A stretch of DNA of 64,000 nt, from the NCBI RefSeq assembly GCF_900603025.1, contig NZ_LR026975.1:2728001-2792000 (forward strand). The letters are read 5' to 3'. Position numbers and translations under genes: made by a program. Below are positions 50,726 through 59,440 of this stretch, piece by piece. The stretch's first letter is position 1, and every line of letters starts with the position of its first letter. The notes under the pieces were generated by a model that saw nothing but the letters and a program-made list of their open reading frames with translations, was not told the DNA's origin and did no database searches. Source of the stretch: Mycolicibacterium hassiacum DSM 44199 (GTDB taxonomy: Bacteria > Actinomycetota > Actinomycetes > Mycobacteriales > Mycobacteriaceae).

Positions 50726-52246
50726 ATGCTGTTAGCCACCGGAGACGAGTTCGCTGGATATCGCATTCAGCGACTGCTGGGCAGCGACGGGACGGGCGAG
50801 GTGTATCTGGCTCAGGACCCGCGGTTGCCCCGCTTCGACGCGCTGAAGATTCTGCCGGCACATCTGGCCACCGACATCAGCTACCGGCAGCGTTTCGAGC
50901 GGGAAGCCGATCTGGCCGCCACCCTGTCGCATCCGCACATCGTCGCCGTCCACGACCGCGGCGAGGAACGCGGCCGGCTGTGGATCTCGATGGACTTCGT
51001 CGACGGCACCGACGCCGCAAGGTTGCTGCGCGAATCCGGGCCCATCCCGGTGCCCGCGGTCCTCGACATCGTCGACGCGGTCGCCGATGCCCTCGACTAC
51101 GCCCATGAACGCGGCCTGCTGCACCGTGACGTCAAACCCGCCAACATTCTGCTCTCCACCCCACAGCACGGTCCACGCCGCATCCTGCTGTCCGATTTCG
51201 GAGTTGCCCGCCGCGCCGACGAAGTCAGTGGACTCACCTCGACCAACTCGGTGAGCTATGTCTCCCCGGAACAGCTGACCGGCCAGCAGGTCGACCGCCG
51301 CTCCGATCAGTACTCACTGGCCCTCACAGCGTACGAACTGCTCTGTGGCACAAAACCGTTCGATGGGTCCAACGCGGCTACGGTGATCGCCCAGCAGTTG
51401 AACGCCGCCCCGCCGCGGATCGGCGGGGTCCGGCCCGACCTCGCTGCTGCCGACCCGGTGTTCACCCGCGCGCTCGCGAAACACCCCGACGGCCGGTTCG
51501 CGACCTGCGGTGAGTTCGCTGTGGCGCTGCGGTCATCCCTCACCGGAACCGCCCCGGCGCCCGTCGTCACCGGTGCTCCTGCGGCTGCTCCGATGGCACC
51601 CCCGGCCACCGTGCCGCCCACTTTCGGTTATGCCGAGCCGGCCGGGTTGGCTCCGCCGTACCCGCCATTCCCGACCAGCCCGACCGTGGCCGGTTACCCC
51701 CACCCCGTCGGATCCGCACCCCCGTATCCGGCGCCGACACCGATGAAACGGAGCCGATCCGGTGTTGTGGGCATCGCCGTCCCGGCGATCCTCGCGGTGC
51801 TGCTGGCGGTCGCGATCACCTTCGCCGTCGCCGTGCCCGGCCGATCCGGCCCGGCCCCGGCTGCCGCCGAACCGGATTGGGAGCCGTACGTCGCTGCGGC
51901 CAAGACCGTCGCCGAAGCCATCTACACATCCGACTACCGGACCGTCGATCAGGACTACCAACGGATCCTCGACATCACGACGGGCCCGCTTCACGACGAC
52001 TTCAAAGAGCACGCCGACGTGGTAATCGACGGCACCCGATCGCTGGAGGGCGTCAGCTCCGCCACCGCCGTCGGTGCCGGCCTGGAGAAGCTCGGCACCG
52101 ACAGAGCCGACGTCATCGTGGCGGTCAAGGTCCAGACCGGCAGAGCTTCCTGGCGGGATCCGTTCCCCGATGTCGAGCGCCTCCGGCTGACCATCGAGCG
52201 GGTCGGGGACGAGTACAAGGCATCGAGAATGCAGGAGGTCCGGTGA
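50726..52246 (+). CDS. Receptor-type Ser/Thr protein kinase with a Mce-associated-like extracellular domain
   Basis: A 506-aa membrane kinase. The kinase domain (about 10-270) has K41, HRD at 133-135 and DFG at 157-159. The glycine-rich loop reads LGSDGTGEV, with Asp at 21 where Gly is normal. A proline-rich linker (275-340) leads to one membrane helix (347-370). The outer part (385-506) contains [20 protein letters not shown] and DDFKEH, which resemble Mce-associated (Mas) proteins rather than PASTA or NHL sensors. The activation segment is short ([15 protein letters not shown]). The next gene, overlapping by 4 bases, encodes a separate Mas-like protein, a likely partner. Confidence 0.88.
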   Translation: MLLATGDEFAGYRIQRLLGSDGTGEVYLAQDPRLPRFDALKILPAHLATDISYRQRFEREADLAATLSHPHIVAVHDRGEERGRLWISMDFVDGTDAARLLRESGPIPVPAVLDIVDAVADALDYAHERGLLHRDVKPANILLSTPQHGPRRILLSDFGVARRADEVSGLTSTNSVSYVSPEQLTGQQVDRRSDQYSLALTAYELLCGTKPFDGSNAATVIAQQLNAAPPRIGGVRPDLAAADPVFTRALAKHPDGRFATCGEFAVALRSSLTGTAPAPVVTGAPAAAPMAPPATVPPTFGYAEPAGLAPPYPPFPTSPTVAGYPHPVGSAPPYPAPTPMKRSRSGVVGIAVPAILAVLLAVAITFAVAVPGRSGPAPAAAEPDWEPYVAAAKTVAEAIYTSDYRTVDQDYQRILDITTGPLHDDFKEHADVVIDGTRSLEGVSSATAVGAGLEKLGTDRADVIVAVKVQTGRASWRDPFPDVERLRLTIERVGDEYKASRMQEVR

Positions 52247-52743
52247 TTGGGGCTCGTCGCGCCGCATGGTGGGCCGCGGTCGTGGTGATGGCGATCGCGA
52301 TCCCGGTTGCGGCGGGAATCGGGATCTGGCGGATCGCGCAGAGCCCCCGGGTCGATCCGGTACCCGACGCCACAGCCCGCCAGGAGGCAGTGGAGTTCGC
52401 GACTTCCGCGATGGTCACGATGCTGAGCTACACACACGACAAGGTGGGGGAGCAACTGGCCTCCGCGTTGCCCCTGTTGACCGACAATTTCCGCAACGAG
52501 TACGAAGGCTCCATTCGCGACCGGATCGTTGCCGACGCCCGCGAGAGACGGGTTTCCACGACGGCGAACGTGGTGGGCGCGGGAGTCGAGTCGATCTCCG
52601 CCGACCGGGCGGTGGTGATCGCCTTCGTCGATCAGTCGGTCGTCGTGGGTTCCGATAAACCCACGATTCAAAGAAGTTCCGTTCGCATCGAGCTGCAGCG
52701 GGTCGACGGCGACTGGCTGATCGACGATCTCAAACTGCTGTGA
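52243..52743 (+). CDS. Mce-associated-like membrane protein
   Basis: A 166-aa protein with one N-terminal membrane helix (about 7-30, [20 protein letters not shown]) and an outer NTF2-like domain. The segments [20 protein letters not shown] and [12 protein letters not shown] and the ending [15 protein letters not shown] are typical of Mas proteins, which usually accompany mce lipid-import operons. No mce genes are in the window. GTG at 52243 overlaps the kinase stop and has CAGGAGG upstream. It may be a co-receptor of the kinase. Confidence 0.8.
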   Translation: MIGARRAAWWAAVVVMAIAIPVAAGIGIWRIAQSPRVDPVPDATARQEAVEFATSAMVTMLSYTHDKVGEQLASALPLLTDNFRNEYEGSIRDRIVADARERRVSTTANVVGAGVESISADRAVVIAFVDQSVVVGSDKPTIQRSSVRIELQRVDGDWLIDDLKLL

Positions 52744-52759
52744 GGCCTTCTCTCCCCCG

Positions 52760-53566
52760 CTACGGGCCCAGCTTGTAGTCGCCGGTCTGGGGGTCGTGCA
52801 CCCACCCGCTCGCCGCATGTGTACCGCCGTCGACGTGGATCGTCTGACCGGTGAGGTAGCTGGACATCTCCGACGCGAGAAACACGGCGACGGAGGCGAT
52901 CTCCTCCACCCGGCCGACCCGGTTCATCGGGATGACCGGCGCCGGTGCATCGGCGGTGAACTCACCGTCCGAGAGTTGCATCAGCCCTTCGGTCAGGGTG
53001 ATGTCGGGCGCGATCGCATTCACCCGGATCCGGTGCGGCGCCAGTTCCAGCGCCGCGGTCTTGGTGTAGTTGATGACGCCCGCCTTGGCCGCGGCGTAGG
53101 CGGCGAACCCGGGGGCGGCGCGCACCCCCTCGATGGAGGTGATGTTGATGACGCTGCCGGGCATTCCCGCCGCGACCAGTCGGCGGGCGACCCGCTGGGT
53201 GCACGCCAGCACGTGGCGCAGGTTGCTGCGGTACAACGCGTCCCACCCGTTCTCGGTCGTCTCCAGCAGCGGTGACCGGAACGTGCCGCCGGCGTTGTTG
53301 ACCAGGATCGACACCTCGCCGAGTTCGAGGGCGGTTCGCTCGAGCGCCGAGTCGACCTGAGCGGTGTCGCGCACGTCGATCGGAATGCCCAGCGCGCCGA
53401 TGCGATCGGCGACCGCCGTACAGCTGTCCGGATCACGTTCCCAGATCGCCACCTTGGCGCCGAAGGCCGCCAGCCCTTCGGCGATGCCGCGGCCGATCCC
53501 GGCGCCCCCGCCGGTCACCACCGCGACGCGATCGGTCAACAGAATGTCGGACGGACTGATGGCCAC
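52760..53566 (-). CDS. Short-chain dehydrogenase/reductase
   Basis: A 268-aa SDR with TGGGAGIG, NNAG, catalytic Ser in NITSIEG and YAAAK. The C-terminal tail (GWVHDPQTGDYKLGP) extends beyond the usual end and may bind in a partner subunit. GTG at 53566 is the start. It lies downstream of the CoA-transferase gene, separated by a copy of the dispersed repeat, so cotranscription is uncertain. Confidence 0.9.
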   Translation of the reverse strand: MAISPSDILLTDRVAVVTGGGAGIGRGIAEGLAAFGAKVAIWERDPDSCTAVADRIGALGIPIDVRDTAQVDSALERTALELGEVSILVNNAGGTFRSPLLETTENGWDALYRSNLRHVLACTQRVARRLVAAGMPGSVINITSIEGVRAAPGFAAYAAAKAGVINYTKTAALELAPHRIRVNAIAPDITLTEGLMQLSDGEFTADAPAPVIPMNRVGRVEEIASVAVFLASEMSSYLTGQTIHVDGGTHAASGWVHDPQTGDYKLGP

Positions 53567-53595
53567 GGATGCAGGCTATCGGCTCCTCCTCGCGC

Positions 53596-53655
53596 CGGAA
53601 TAGCATTCCCGGTCGCGATTTCGCGCTCGGCACGACCACCACTTCACTTTCGCGC
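53596..53655 (+). repeat. Dispersed 60-bp repeat, copy 2 (supplies a stop codon)
   Basis: Begins CGGAATAGCATTCCCGGTCG and ends TTCACTTTCGCGC. Its right end overlaps the last codons of the CoA-transferase gene: the minus strand reads CGA AAG TGA, the natural stop of that gene. Confidence 0.85.
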
Positions 53656-56103
53656 GCGAGCGTCGCGCCCGTATCCGGCCGGGACGTCGCCGATGACGCC
53701 TCGCTCCTGCAGGTCGGTGATCTCGGCGTCGGTGAAGCCGAGCTCGGTCAGCACCTCGCGGTTGTGCTCGCCCAGCAGCGGCGCCGGCCGCACGTGCACC
53801 CGCTCGGGCCCACGCGACATGCGGAACGGCAGCGTGCTGTGCGGGGTGCGGGGGTTCACCGGATGCGACACCTCCTCGAAAAACCCCCGCGCCGCCAGCT
53901 GCGGCAACTCGGTCTGGCGGTGCGGCTGCATCACCTTGGCCACCGGCACGCCGTGCTCCCACAACGCCGCGACGATCTCGTCACCGGTGCGGGTCGCACA
54001 CCAGGCCACCAGACCCTCGTCGAGCCGGTCGTGCTCGGCGCGCCGGCCGGCGGCAGTGCCCAGCGACGGGTCGGCCGCCCAGTCTTCCCGCCCGGTCGCG
54101 CGGCACAGACCGGCCCACTGCTCGTCGGACGCCACCGCCACCGCGACCCAGCAGTCGGCCCGCCCGAACTCGTCGATCTCGTTGGTGCGGTAGAGGTTCT
54201 GCGGGGCCGCTGCCGGGCCGCGGTTGCCGTCGCGCTGCAGCAGCGCGCCGTAGGCGGAGTATTCGATGACCTGTTCGGCGGCGACGTTGATCGCGGCGTC
54301 GACCATGGCCGCTTCGACCAGCACGCCCTGGCCGGTGCGGCGCCGGTGCTCGAGCGCCACCAGCAGCGCGTTGAGCGCGTGGATGCCCGCGTTCGGGTCA
54401 CCGACCGAGTACGGCTCGTAGGGGTTGCGGTCCGGATACCCGGTCAGCCAGCTGATGCCCGACGCCGCCTCGATCACGTACGCGAACGCGGGGTTGTCCC
54501 GCCACGGCCCGTCCAGTCCGAAGCCCGGCATCCGCAGCATCACGATGTCGGGCCGGATCCGTTGCACCGCGGCGAAATCCAACCCGAGCTGGTCGATCAC
54601 CCGCGGGGTGAAGTTCTCGACGAGCACGTCGGCGGTGGCGATCAACCGGTTGAGCACCTCGCGGCCGGCCTCGTTCTGCAGGTCGAGCGTGATGCCCCGC
54701 TTGTTGGTGTTCAGGCCCGAGAAGATCGGCGACCTCTCCCACCACTGCTCCTCGGTGACCGGGACACCGGCGATGAGCCGGGTGCCGTCGGGCCGACGGG
54801 TCGACTCGACGTGAATGACGTCGGCGCCGAGCATCGCGAGGACGTGGGTGCACGACGGCCCCGCCCAGAACGTCGTCATGTCGACGACGCGCAACCCCTC
54901 GAACGGCAGCCGGTTGCCCGACTCCCCCACCGGAATAGCATTCCCGGTCGCTAATCCACGCGAATCACGACCATGGTTGCGCTTTCGCGGCGGGGACACC
55001 CGCGACCGGTACAGCTCGGTGTGTTCGCCCAACCGCGGGGCGGGCCGCGGCGGCGGCAGCAGATCCGGCTGGGTGCGATACGGCGGGACGGGCTGGCGGA
55101 ACCCGCCGCGCGGGTTGGTCACGAACGACCCACGCGCCACGAAGTGGTCCAGCGAGTCGATGTTCGCGCCGTTGGCCACCGGCGCGTTCGGGATGCGAAA
55201 CGCGGTGGCCAACTCCCGGATCTCGGCGACGGTGTGCTCGGCCACCCAGGCGTAGAGTTCTTCGGCGTGCAGGTTCGCCTGCTCGGTGATGGTCAGCGGA
55301 GAGTTCTCGTCGATCCACTCCTCGTGCCCGGTCATCGCGCACAGGTCGAACCACTGCTGCGCGGTCCCGCACCCGATGTCGATCAGCCCGTCCTTGGCGG
55401 AGGCAATGCCCGGCACGGTCACCCGGCGGGCGTCGCGCCACGGGCGGCCCAGCATCTCGTAATAGGACACCGGGTAGTAGGTCAGGCCCAGGATGCTGGT
55501 CTCCAACATCGACACGTCCACCAGTTCGGCGCCACCACGCATCCGCGATGCCAGCGTCGCCGCGCACGCGTAGGCGCCGGCCAGGTACTCCCCCACCTGC
55601 CCGCCGACGTAGACCGGTGCCCGGTCGGCCGATCCCCGGCCCAGCCCGACGATCCCGCCCGACCACGCCTGCAGGGTGAACTCGGTCGCCGGACGGTCGG
55701 ACCACGGACCGTCCAGCCCGAACGGGGTGATCGCGGTGACGGTCAGGTGCGGATGTGTCGAGCGGATGGCCAGCGGGGTGAATACCACGCTCTCGGCCAC
55801 CGCCGAACCGCGCGACCACACCACCGCGTCGGCGTCGTCGAGCAGACCGGTGACGAGATCCCGGTCGGTGTCCGGGTCGGCCAGGACACTGTGCTTGCCG
55901 CCGGCCAGGAAGCCGAACAGCGCCCCGTCCTCCCCCGGGGCGATGCACGCTCCCGAGGCGGACCAGCGGCGCAGCCAATCCCCCTCGGGGGGTTCGACTT
56001 TGATCACCCGCGCACCGGCGTCGGCCAACAGCTTGGTGCAGTAGCCGCCGGCGATCCCGGCGCTGAGGTCGACCACCACGTACCCGTCGAGCGGTGGCTC
56101 CAC
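53644..56103 (-). CDS. Double-domain CaiB/BaiF CoA transferase with repeat-derived linker
   Basis: An 819-aa protein made of two class III CoA-transferase units (about 1-370 and 398-819). The second has the catalytic Asp in YSVGDPNAGIHA. In the first the matching residue is E172 (GGQVGEYLAGAY), so it may be inactive or structural. Residues 372-391 are encoded by a copy of the dispersed repeat, with no stop between the units. The first unit lacks the usual C-terminal 20-30 residues. A GTG just after the linker could also start the second unit alone. It probably moves CoA for the hydratase gene 4 bases upstream. Confidence 0.85.
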   Translation of the reverse strand: MEPPLDGYVVVDLSAGIAGGYCTKLLADAGARVIKVEPPEGDWLRRWSASGACIAPGEDGALFGFLAGGKHSVLADPDTDRDLVTGLLDDADAVVWSRGSAVAESVVFTPLAIRSTHPHLTVTAITPFGLDGPWSDRPATEFTLQAWSGGIVGLGRGSADRAPVYVGGQVGEYLAGAYACAATLASRMRGGAELVDVSMLETSILGLTYYPVSYYEMLGRPWRDARRVTVPGIASAKDGLIDIGCGTAQQWFDLCAMTGHEEWIDENSPLTITEQANLHAEELYAWVAEHTVAEIRELATAFRIPNAPVANGANIDSLDHFVARGSFVTNPRGGFRQPVPPYRTQPDLLPPPRPAPRLGEHTELYRSRVSPPRKRNHGRDSRGLATGNAIPVGESGNRLPFEGLRVVDMTTFWAGPSCTHVLAMLGADVIHVESTRRPDGTRLIAGVPVTEEQWWERSPIFSGLNTNKRGITLDLQNEAGREVLNRLIATADVLVENFTPRVIDQLGLDFAAVQRIRPDIVMLRMPGFGLDGPWRDNPAFAYVIEAASGISWLTGYPDRNPYEPYSVGDPNAGIHALNALLVALEHRRRTGQGVLVEAAMVDAAINVAAEQVIEYSAYGALLQRDGNRGPAAAPQNLYRTNEIDEFGRADCWVAVAVASDEQWAGLCRATGREDWAADPSLGTAAGRRAEHDRLDEGLVAWCATRTGDEIVAALWEHGVPVAKVMQPHRQTELPQLAARGFFEEVSHPVNPRTPHSTLPFRMSRGPERVHVRPAPLLGEHNREVLTELGFTDAEITDLQERGVIGDVPAGYGRDARARK
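54931..54990 (+). repeat. Dispersed 60-bp repeat, copy 3 (inside a coding region)
   Basis: Begins CGGAATAGCATTCCCGGTCG and ends GCGCTTTCGCGG. Where copies 1 and 2 read TCACTTTCG, this copy reads GCGCTTTCG. On the coding (minus) strand that changes AAG TGA to AAG CGC, so translation passes through into the second CoA-transferase unit. Confidence 0.85.
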
Positions 56104-56107
56104 CGGG

Positions 56108-57070
56108 CTAATCCTTTTTGGCGCGGTTGGACTTGCTCAACCGGAACTCCGGCGGGAACTTGGCGTCGTTGTCGTTTACCGCGTCGGCCAGCCCGCTGTC
56201 GATCGCCTCGAGCATGTCGAGGTCGCCGGCGTCGTCGTTGACGGCCCCGCTGCCCATCGACTCGAAAAACGCGCTCAGCAGGCTGCCCAGGTACTCGCCC
56301 TGGTACTGCTTGTAGATCTCGAAGAACATCTTCTGCTGAAACACCGTGTCCACCGGGCGGTTACGCGCGCAGGCCAGCGCGTACTTCTGCACCTCGGCCT
56401 CGAGCTGGTCCCGCGGCACCACTTTGTTGAGGAAATTGCACTGATACATCTCCTCGGCGGTGAAGGGCCGTCCGGTGAAGACCATCTCGGCGAACTTGCG
56501 CAGGCCCATCATCTGGATCCAGGTCCACATCCGCGGACCCCATCCGTGGTAGCGGAACGACGGGTGGCCGAACAGCGCGTCGTCGGAGGAGATCACCAGA
56601 TCGGCATCCGCGCACTGGTAGAAGTGCCAGCCGTAGCAGTAGCCCTTGGCCTCGACGATGCTGATCTTCTTGAACTCCTGCAGCGGCCGGTTGCCGGCCT
56701 GCGAGTTGGCGTACCAGGCGCTGATCGTCGCGCCGTGCCGGAACGTCCCCTTGGGCGGGTAGGTCACCTCGCCGACGCCTTCGTCCTCCAGTCGCAACTC
56801 GGCCAACCGCAACGCCGGGTTGTCGTTGCCCTCCATGAACTCCGGCAGATCCGCGCCGCTGCCGAGGTTGTCGCCGACGCCGCGGATCACCACCACCTTG
56901 ACGTCGTTGTCGACGGTGGCGGCGCGCAGCAGGTCGGCGTACCGCAGCCGTGCCGCCGACGTCGGTGCGTTCAGATACTCCGGACGATTGAAGGTGATTG
57001 TGGCGATCTTGGTCTTCGGATCCTTTTCGTAGCGGATGAGTTCCTCAGGGGCGGGACGGGTCCCGGACAT
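56108..57070 (-). CDS. Enoyl-CoA hydratase/isomerase family protein, long form
   Basis: A 320-aa crotonase-family protein, about 60 residues longer than usual. The core shows IATITFNRPEYLNAP, a GVGDNLGSGADLPEF oxyanion segment and VEAKGYCYGWHFYQCADAD. It has an insert around 75-115 and a long helical C-terminus. The exact reaction is uncertain because the standard glutamates are not clear. ATG at 57070 is chosen over longer frames. It lies between the M24 pair and the CoA transferase in one minus-strand operon. Confidence 0.85.
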   Translation of the reverse strand: MSGTRPAPEELIRYEKDPKTKIATITFNRPEYLNAPTSAARLRYADLLRAATVDNDVKVVVIRGVGDNLGSGADLPEFMEGNDNPALRLAELRLEDEGVGEVTYPPKGTFRHGATISAWYANSQAGNRPLQEFKKISIVEAKGYCYGWHFYQCADADLVISSDDALFGHPSFRYHGWGPRMWTWIQMMGLRKFAEMVFTGRPFTAEEMYQCNFLNKVVPRDQLEAEVQKYALACARNRPVDTVFQQKMFFEIYKQYQGEYLGSLLSAFFESMGSGAVNDDAGDLDMLEAIDSGLADAVNDNDAKFPPEFRLSKSNRAKKD

Positions 57071-57081
57071 GACAGCTCCTT

Positions 57082-58215
57082 CTAGCCGGCGCCGGCTCCG
57101 GCGCGGGTGGCCGACGGGCTCGAGGTCAGCACCTCCGGCCCGTCGGGGGTGATCAGGACGGCGTCGCGGCCGAACACCGCACCGATGCCCTGCTGCCACA
57201 CATAGCAACTGACCGCGAGCACCATGCCGGGTTCGAGGACCTCGGCGTCGGCCGTTGCCTGCAGGTGCGGTGTCACCACCGGCGGGTCGAAGCCCAGCCC
57301 CAGCCCGTGGGCGACGGGCATCGGCGGCAGCGGCTCCCCGGCGGCCGCATAGGCCGCCAACAGGCCACTCGCCGGACGCCCCGGTCTGCAGGCCCCGACC
57401 AGCCTGTCCCACAGTGCATTCCATCGCTCGTACAGCGAGCCGGTGTCCACGTCGCCGACCGGCCAGGTTCGTCCGACCTCACCGACGTAGCCGTCGGCCA
57501 GCACCCCGGCCGCGAACGCGACCAGATCACCCGCGTGTACCCGCCCGTCGCTGCGGGCTCGCCGCCACGGATGCTCCTTCGACGTCACCCAGGCGCCGTC
57601 CTGGGTGGCCGGGGTGCTGACCCCCGCGGTGGCCTGAGCCTCGAGCATCACGCCGGTGAGTTCCTTCTCGCTCACCCCCTCCCGCAACTCCGCGACCGCG
57701 GCGGCCAGCGATCTCTCCGCGACCCGCAACGCACCGCGCAGTGTCGCGATCTCCGCCGGCGTCTTGACCCGCCGCGCCGCCCGCATCGCGGGTTCGCCGT
57801 CGACCAGCTCGGCGTTGGGAAAGGCCATCGGCAGCAGTCTGGCGAACGACGGGGTGAGCGCATCGGTTCCGACCCGCCGCGCCGTCGCCGCGCCGTCGAT
57901 GTTCTTGAGCACCTCGATGAGCGTCATCGGGTTCCACGCCAACCCGTAGAGCCGCTCGTGCGGGATGTCATCGGGTATGCCCTCGTCCCAGGTGCTGTTC
58001 AGGTGGATCTCACCGGTCGACCGCACGATCGTGCAGATCGGTCCGAACGGACGGGTGCCGGCCACCCACAGCTGCGGCGCGCCCGAGAAGTAGCGCACAT
58101 TGGCCTGGCGGCCGAGCACCAGTACGTCGAGATCGTGTTCTTCCATCTGCGCGAACGCCCGTTCGCGCCGGCTGATTCGCAGGGCCCGGTCGTCGGGCAG
58201 GATTTCAGTCGCCAT
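57082..58215 (-). CDS. M24 (pita-bread) family protein with degenerate metal site
   Basis: A 377-aa protein of the aminopeptidase P/creatinase fold. The first metal Asp is replaced (GDLVAFAAGVLADGY), the second is Glu (GEVGRTW), the His is kept (VAHGLGLGFD), and the two late glutamates appear lost (MVLAVSCYVW, GAVFGRDAVLI). It is therefore unlikely to be a metallopeptidase; metal-free members such as creatinase are known. Its start overlaps the end of the M24 gene at 58205 by 11 bases. The two may form a heteromer. Confidence 0.85.
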   Translation of the reverse strand: MATEILPDDRALRISRRERAFAQMEEHDLDVLVLGRQANVRYFSGAPQLWVAGTRPFGPICTIVRSTGEIHLNSTWDEGIPDDIPHERLYGLAWNPMTLIEVLKNIDGAATARRVGTDALTPSFARLLPMAFPNAELVDGEPAMRAARRVKTPAEIATLRGALRVAERSLAAAVAELREGVSEKELTGVMLEAQATAGVSTPATQDGAWVTSKEHPWRRARSDGRVHAGDLVAFAAGVLADGYVGEVGRTWPVGDVDTGSLYERWNALWDRLVGACRPGRPASGLLAAYAAAGEPLPPMPVAHGLGLGFDPPVVTPHLQATADAEVLEPGMVLAVSCYVWQQGIGAVFGRDAVLITPDGPEVLTSSPSATRAGAGAG

Positions 58216-59440
58216 AGGGGCTGTAGGGGTAGTCGGTCAACGGAAGGTATCCGTCCTCGGTGATCACGATGATTTCCTCGCCTCGGTAGCCGCCGGTGCC
58301 GTCCTCCCACACCACCGGCTCCAGCACCAGTGCCATGCCGGCCGGGAACACGAAATTGTCGTCGAACTCCTCGCCGAGATCGGTTCCGATCATGGGCATC
58401 TCGGCGGCGTTGGTCCCGATACCGTGGCCGAGGTAGAAGTGCGGCAGCCACGGCTTGCGTCCACCGTTGGCGGCGATCGCCGCCCGCGCCAGGTCCCCCG
58501 AGGTGGCTCCCGCGCGGGTGACCTCGAGCACGGCGTCGAGGATCTCCCGCCACTGCCGGAACTGGTCCTGCTGGCGCGGCGTGGGGTCCTGACCGACCAG
58601 CCAGGTGCGGCCCCAGTCCGAGCAGTAGCCGTGGTAGGTGATGCTGACATCGGTCCACAACACGTCGCCGGCCCTGAGCTCACGCTCGGTGGTCAACAAC
58701 GGCAGCGCGAGATCGCCGTGGGTGGTCCAGGTGCCCTCGGCCCTGGTGGCCGGCATGACCTGCCAGATGGCCTCCAGCATGTTGGCCGTCGCGCCGAGTT
58801 CGAACGCGCGGCGCACGAACTGGCCGGACAGATCGATCTGGCGCACGCCGGGCACGATCGCCTTCTGCACCTCGGCGGCGGCCTCCTCGGTGATCCGGCA
58901 GGCGCGCCGGATACACGCGATCTGATCGACGGTCTTCACCAGCTTGGCCGCGCCCAGCACCGGGGCGGCATCGGTCGGAGGGCCGGACGGGAACAGCCGA
59001 TCGGCGGCCCGGCGCATCGCACCGGTGAGCTCGTCCACCGCCACCGTCGCCTTCGGCGGTAGGAGGTCGGCCAGTACCTTCGCGAAATGCTCGACACCTT
59101 CGTCGAATTCGAGATACAGCGGCGGGTGGATGTGATCGCCGGGCAGCTGTGTCTCCGACGAGGCGCCCTCGCGGAACGGCATGAACAGGTGCGGATGTTC
59201 GTCGTCGGCCAGCACGATGGCGACCGGGCGCTCCACGTGCGAAAGGCCGGCGTCCAGCAGCGGCCAACTCGCACCGGTGGCGTAGACGACGTTGCCGTTG
59301 CCCAGCAGGACCAGCGCGTCCACACCGTTGTCGACCATCGCGGTCCGCAACCGCGCCCCGGTCTCGCGGTACATCCGTGCCGGATCGGGAACCTCGGGGA
59401 TCTCGAGGGCGGCCGCTGCCGCCGTCGCGAACGCGGTCAT
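58205..59440 (-). CDS. M24 (pita-bread) family protein with intact metal site
   Basis: A 411-aa paralogue of the next protein. All five expected metal ligands are visible: Asp in LWTDVSI, Asp in CSDWGRTW, His in GHGIGTN, Glu in LVLEPVVW and Glu in RGEEIIVI. It could be an Xaa-Pro-type peptidase or act on an amide-like intermediate. The operon is catabolic, which favours a small-molecule hydrolase or lyase role over general peptide turnover. It starts one base after the amidohydrolase stop. Confidence 0.88.
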   Translation of the reverse strand: MTAFATAAAAALEIPEVPDPARMYRETGARLRTAMVDNGVDALVLLGNGNVVYATGASWPLLDAGLSHVERPVAIVLADDEHPHLFMPFREGASSETQLPGDHIHPPLYLEFDEGVEHFAKVLADLLPPKATVAVDELTGAMRRAADRLFPSGPPTDAAPVLGAAKLVKTVDQIACIRRACRITEEAAAEVQKAIVPGVRQIDLSGQFVRRAFELGATANMLEAIWQVMPATRAEGTWTTHGDLALPLLTTERELRAGDVLWTDVSITYHGYCSDWGRTWLVGQDPTPRQQDQFRQWREILDAVLEVTRAGATSGDLARAAIAANGGRKPWLPHFYLGHGIGTNAAEMPMIGTDLGEEFDDNFVFPAGMALVLEPVVWEDGTGGYRGEEIIVITEDGYLPLTDYPYSPYGD

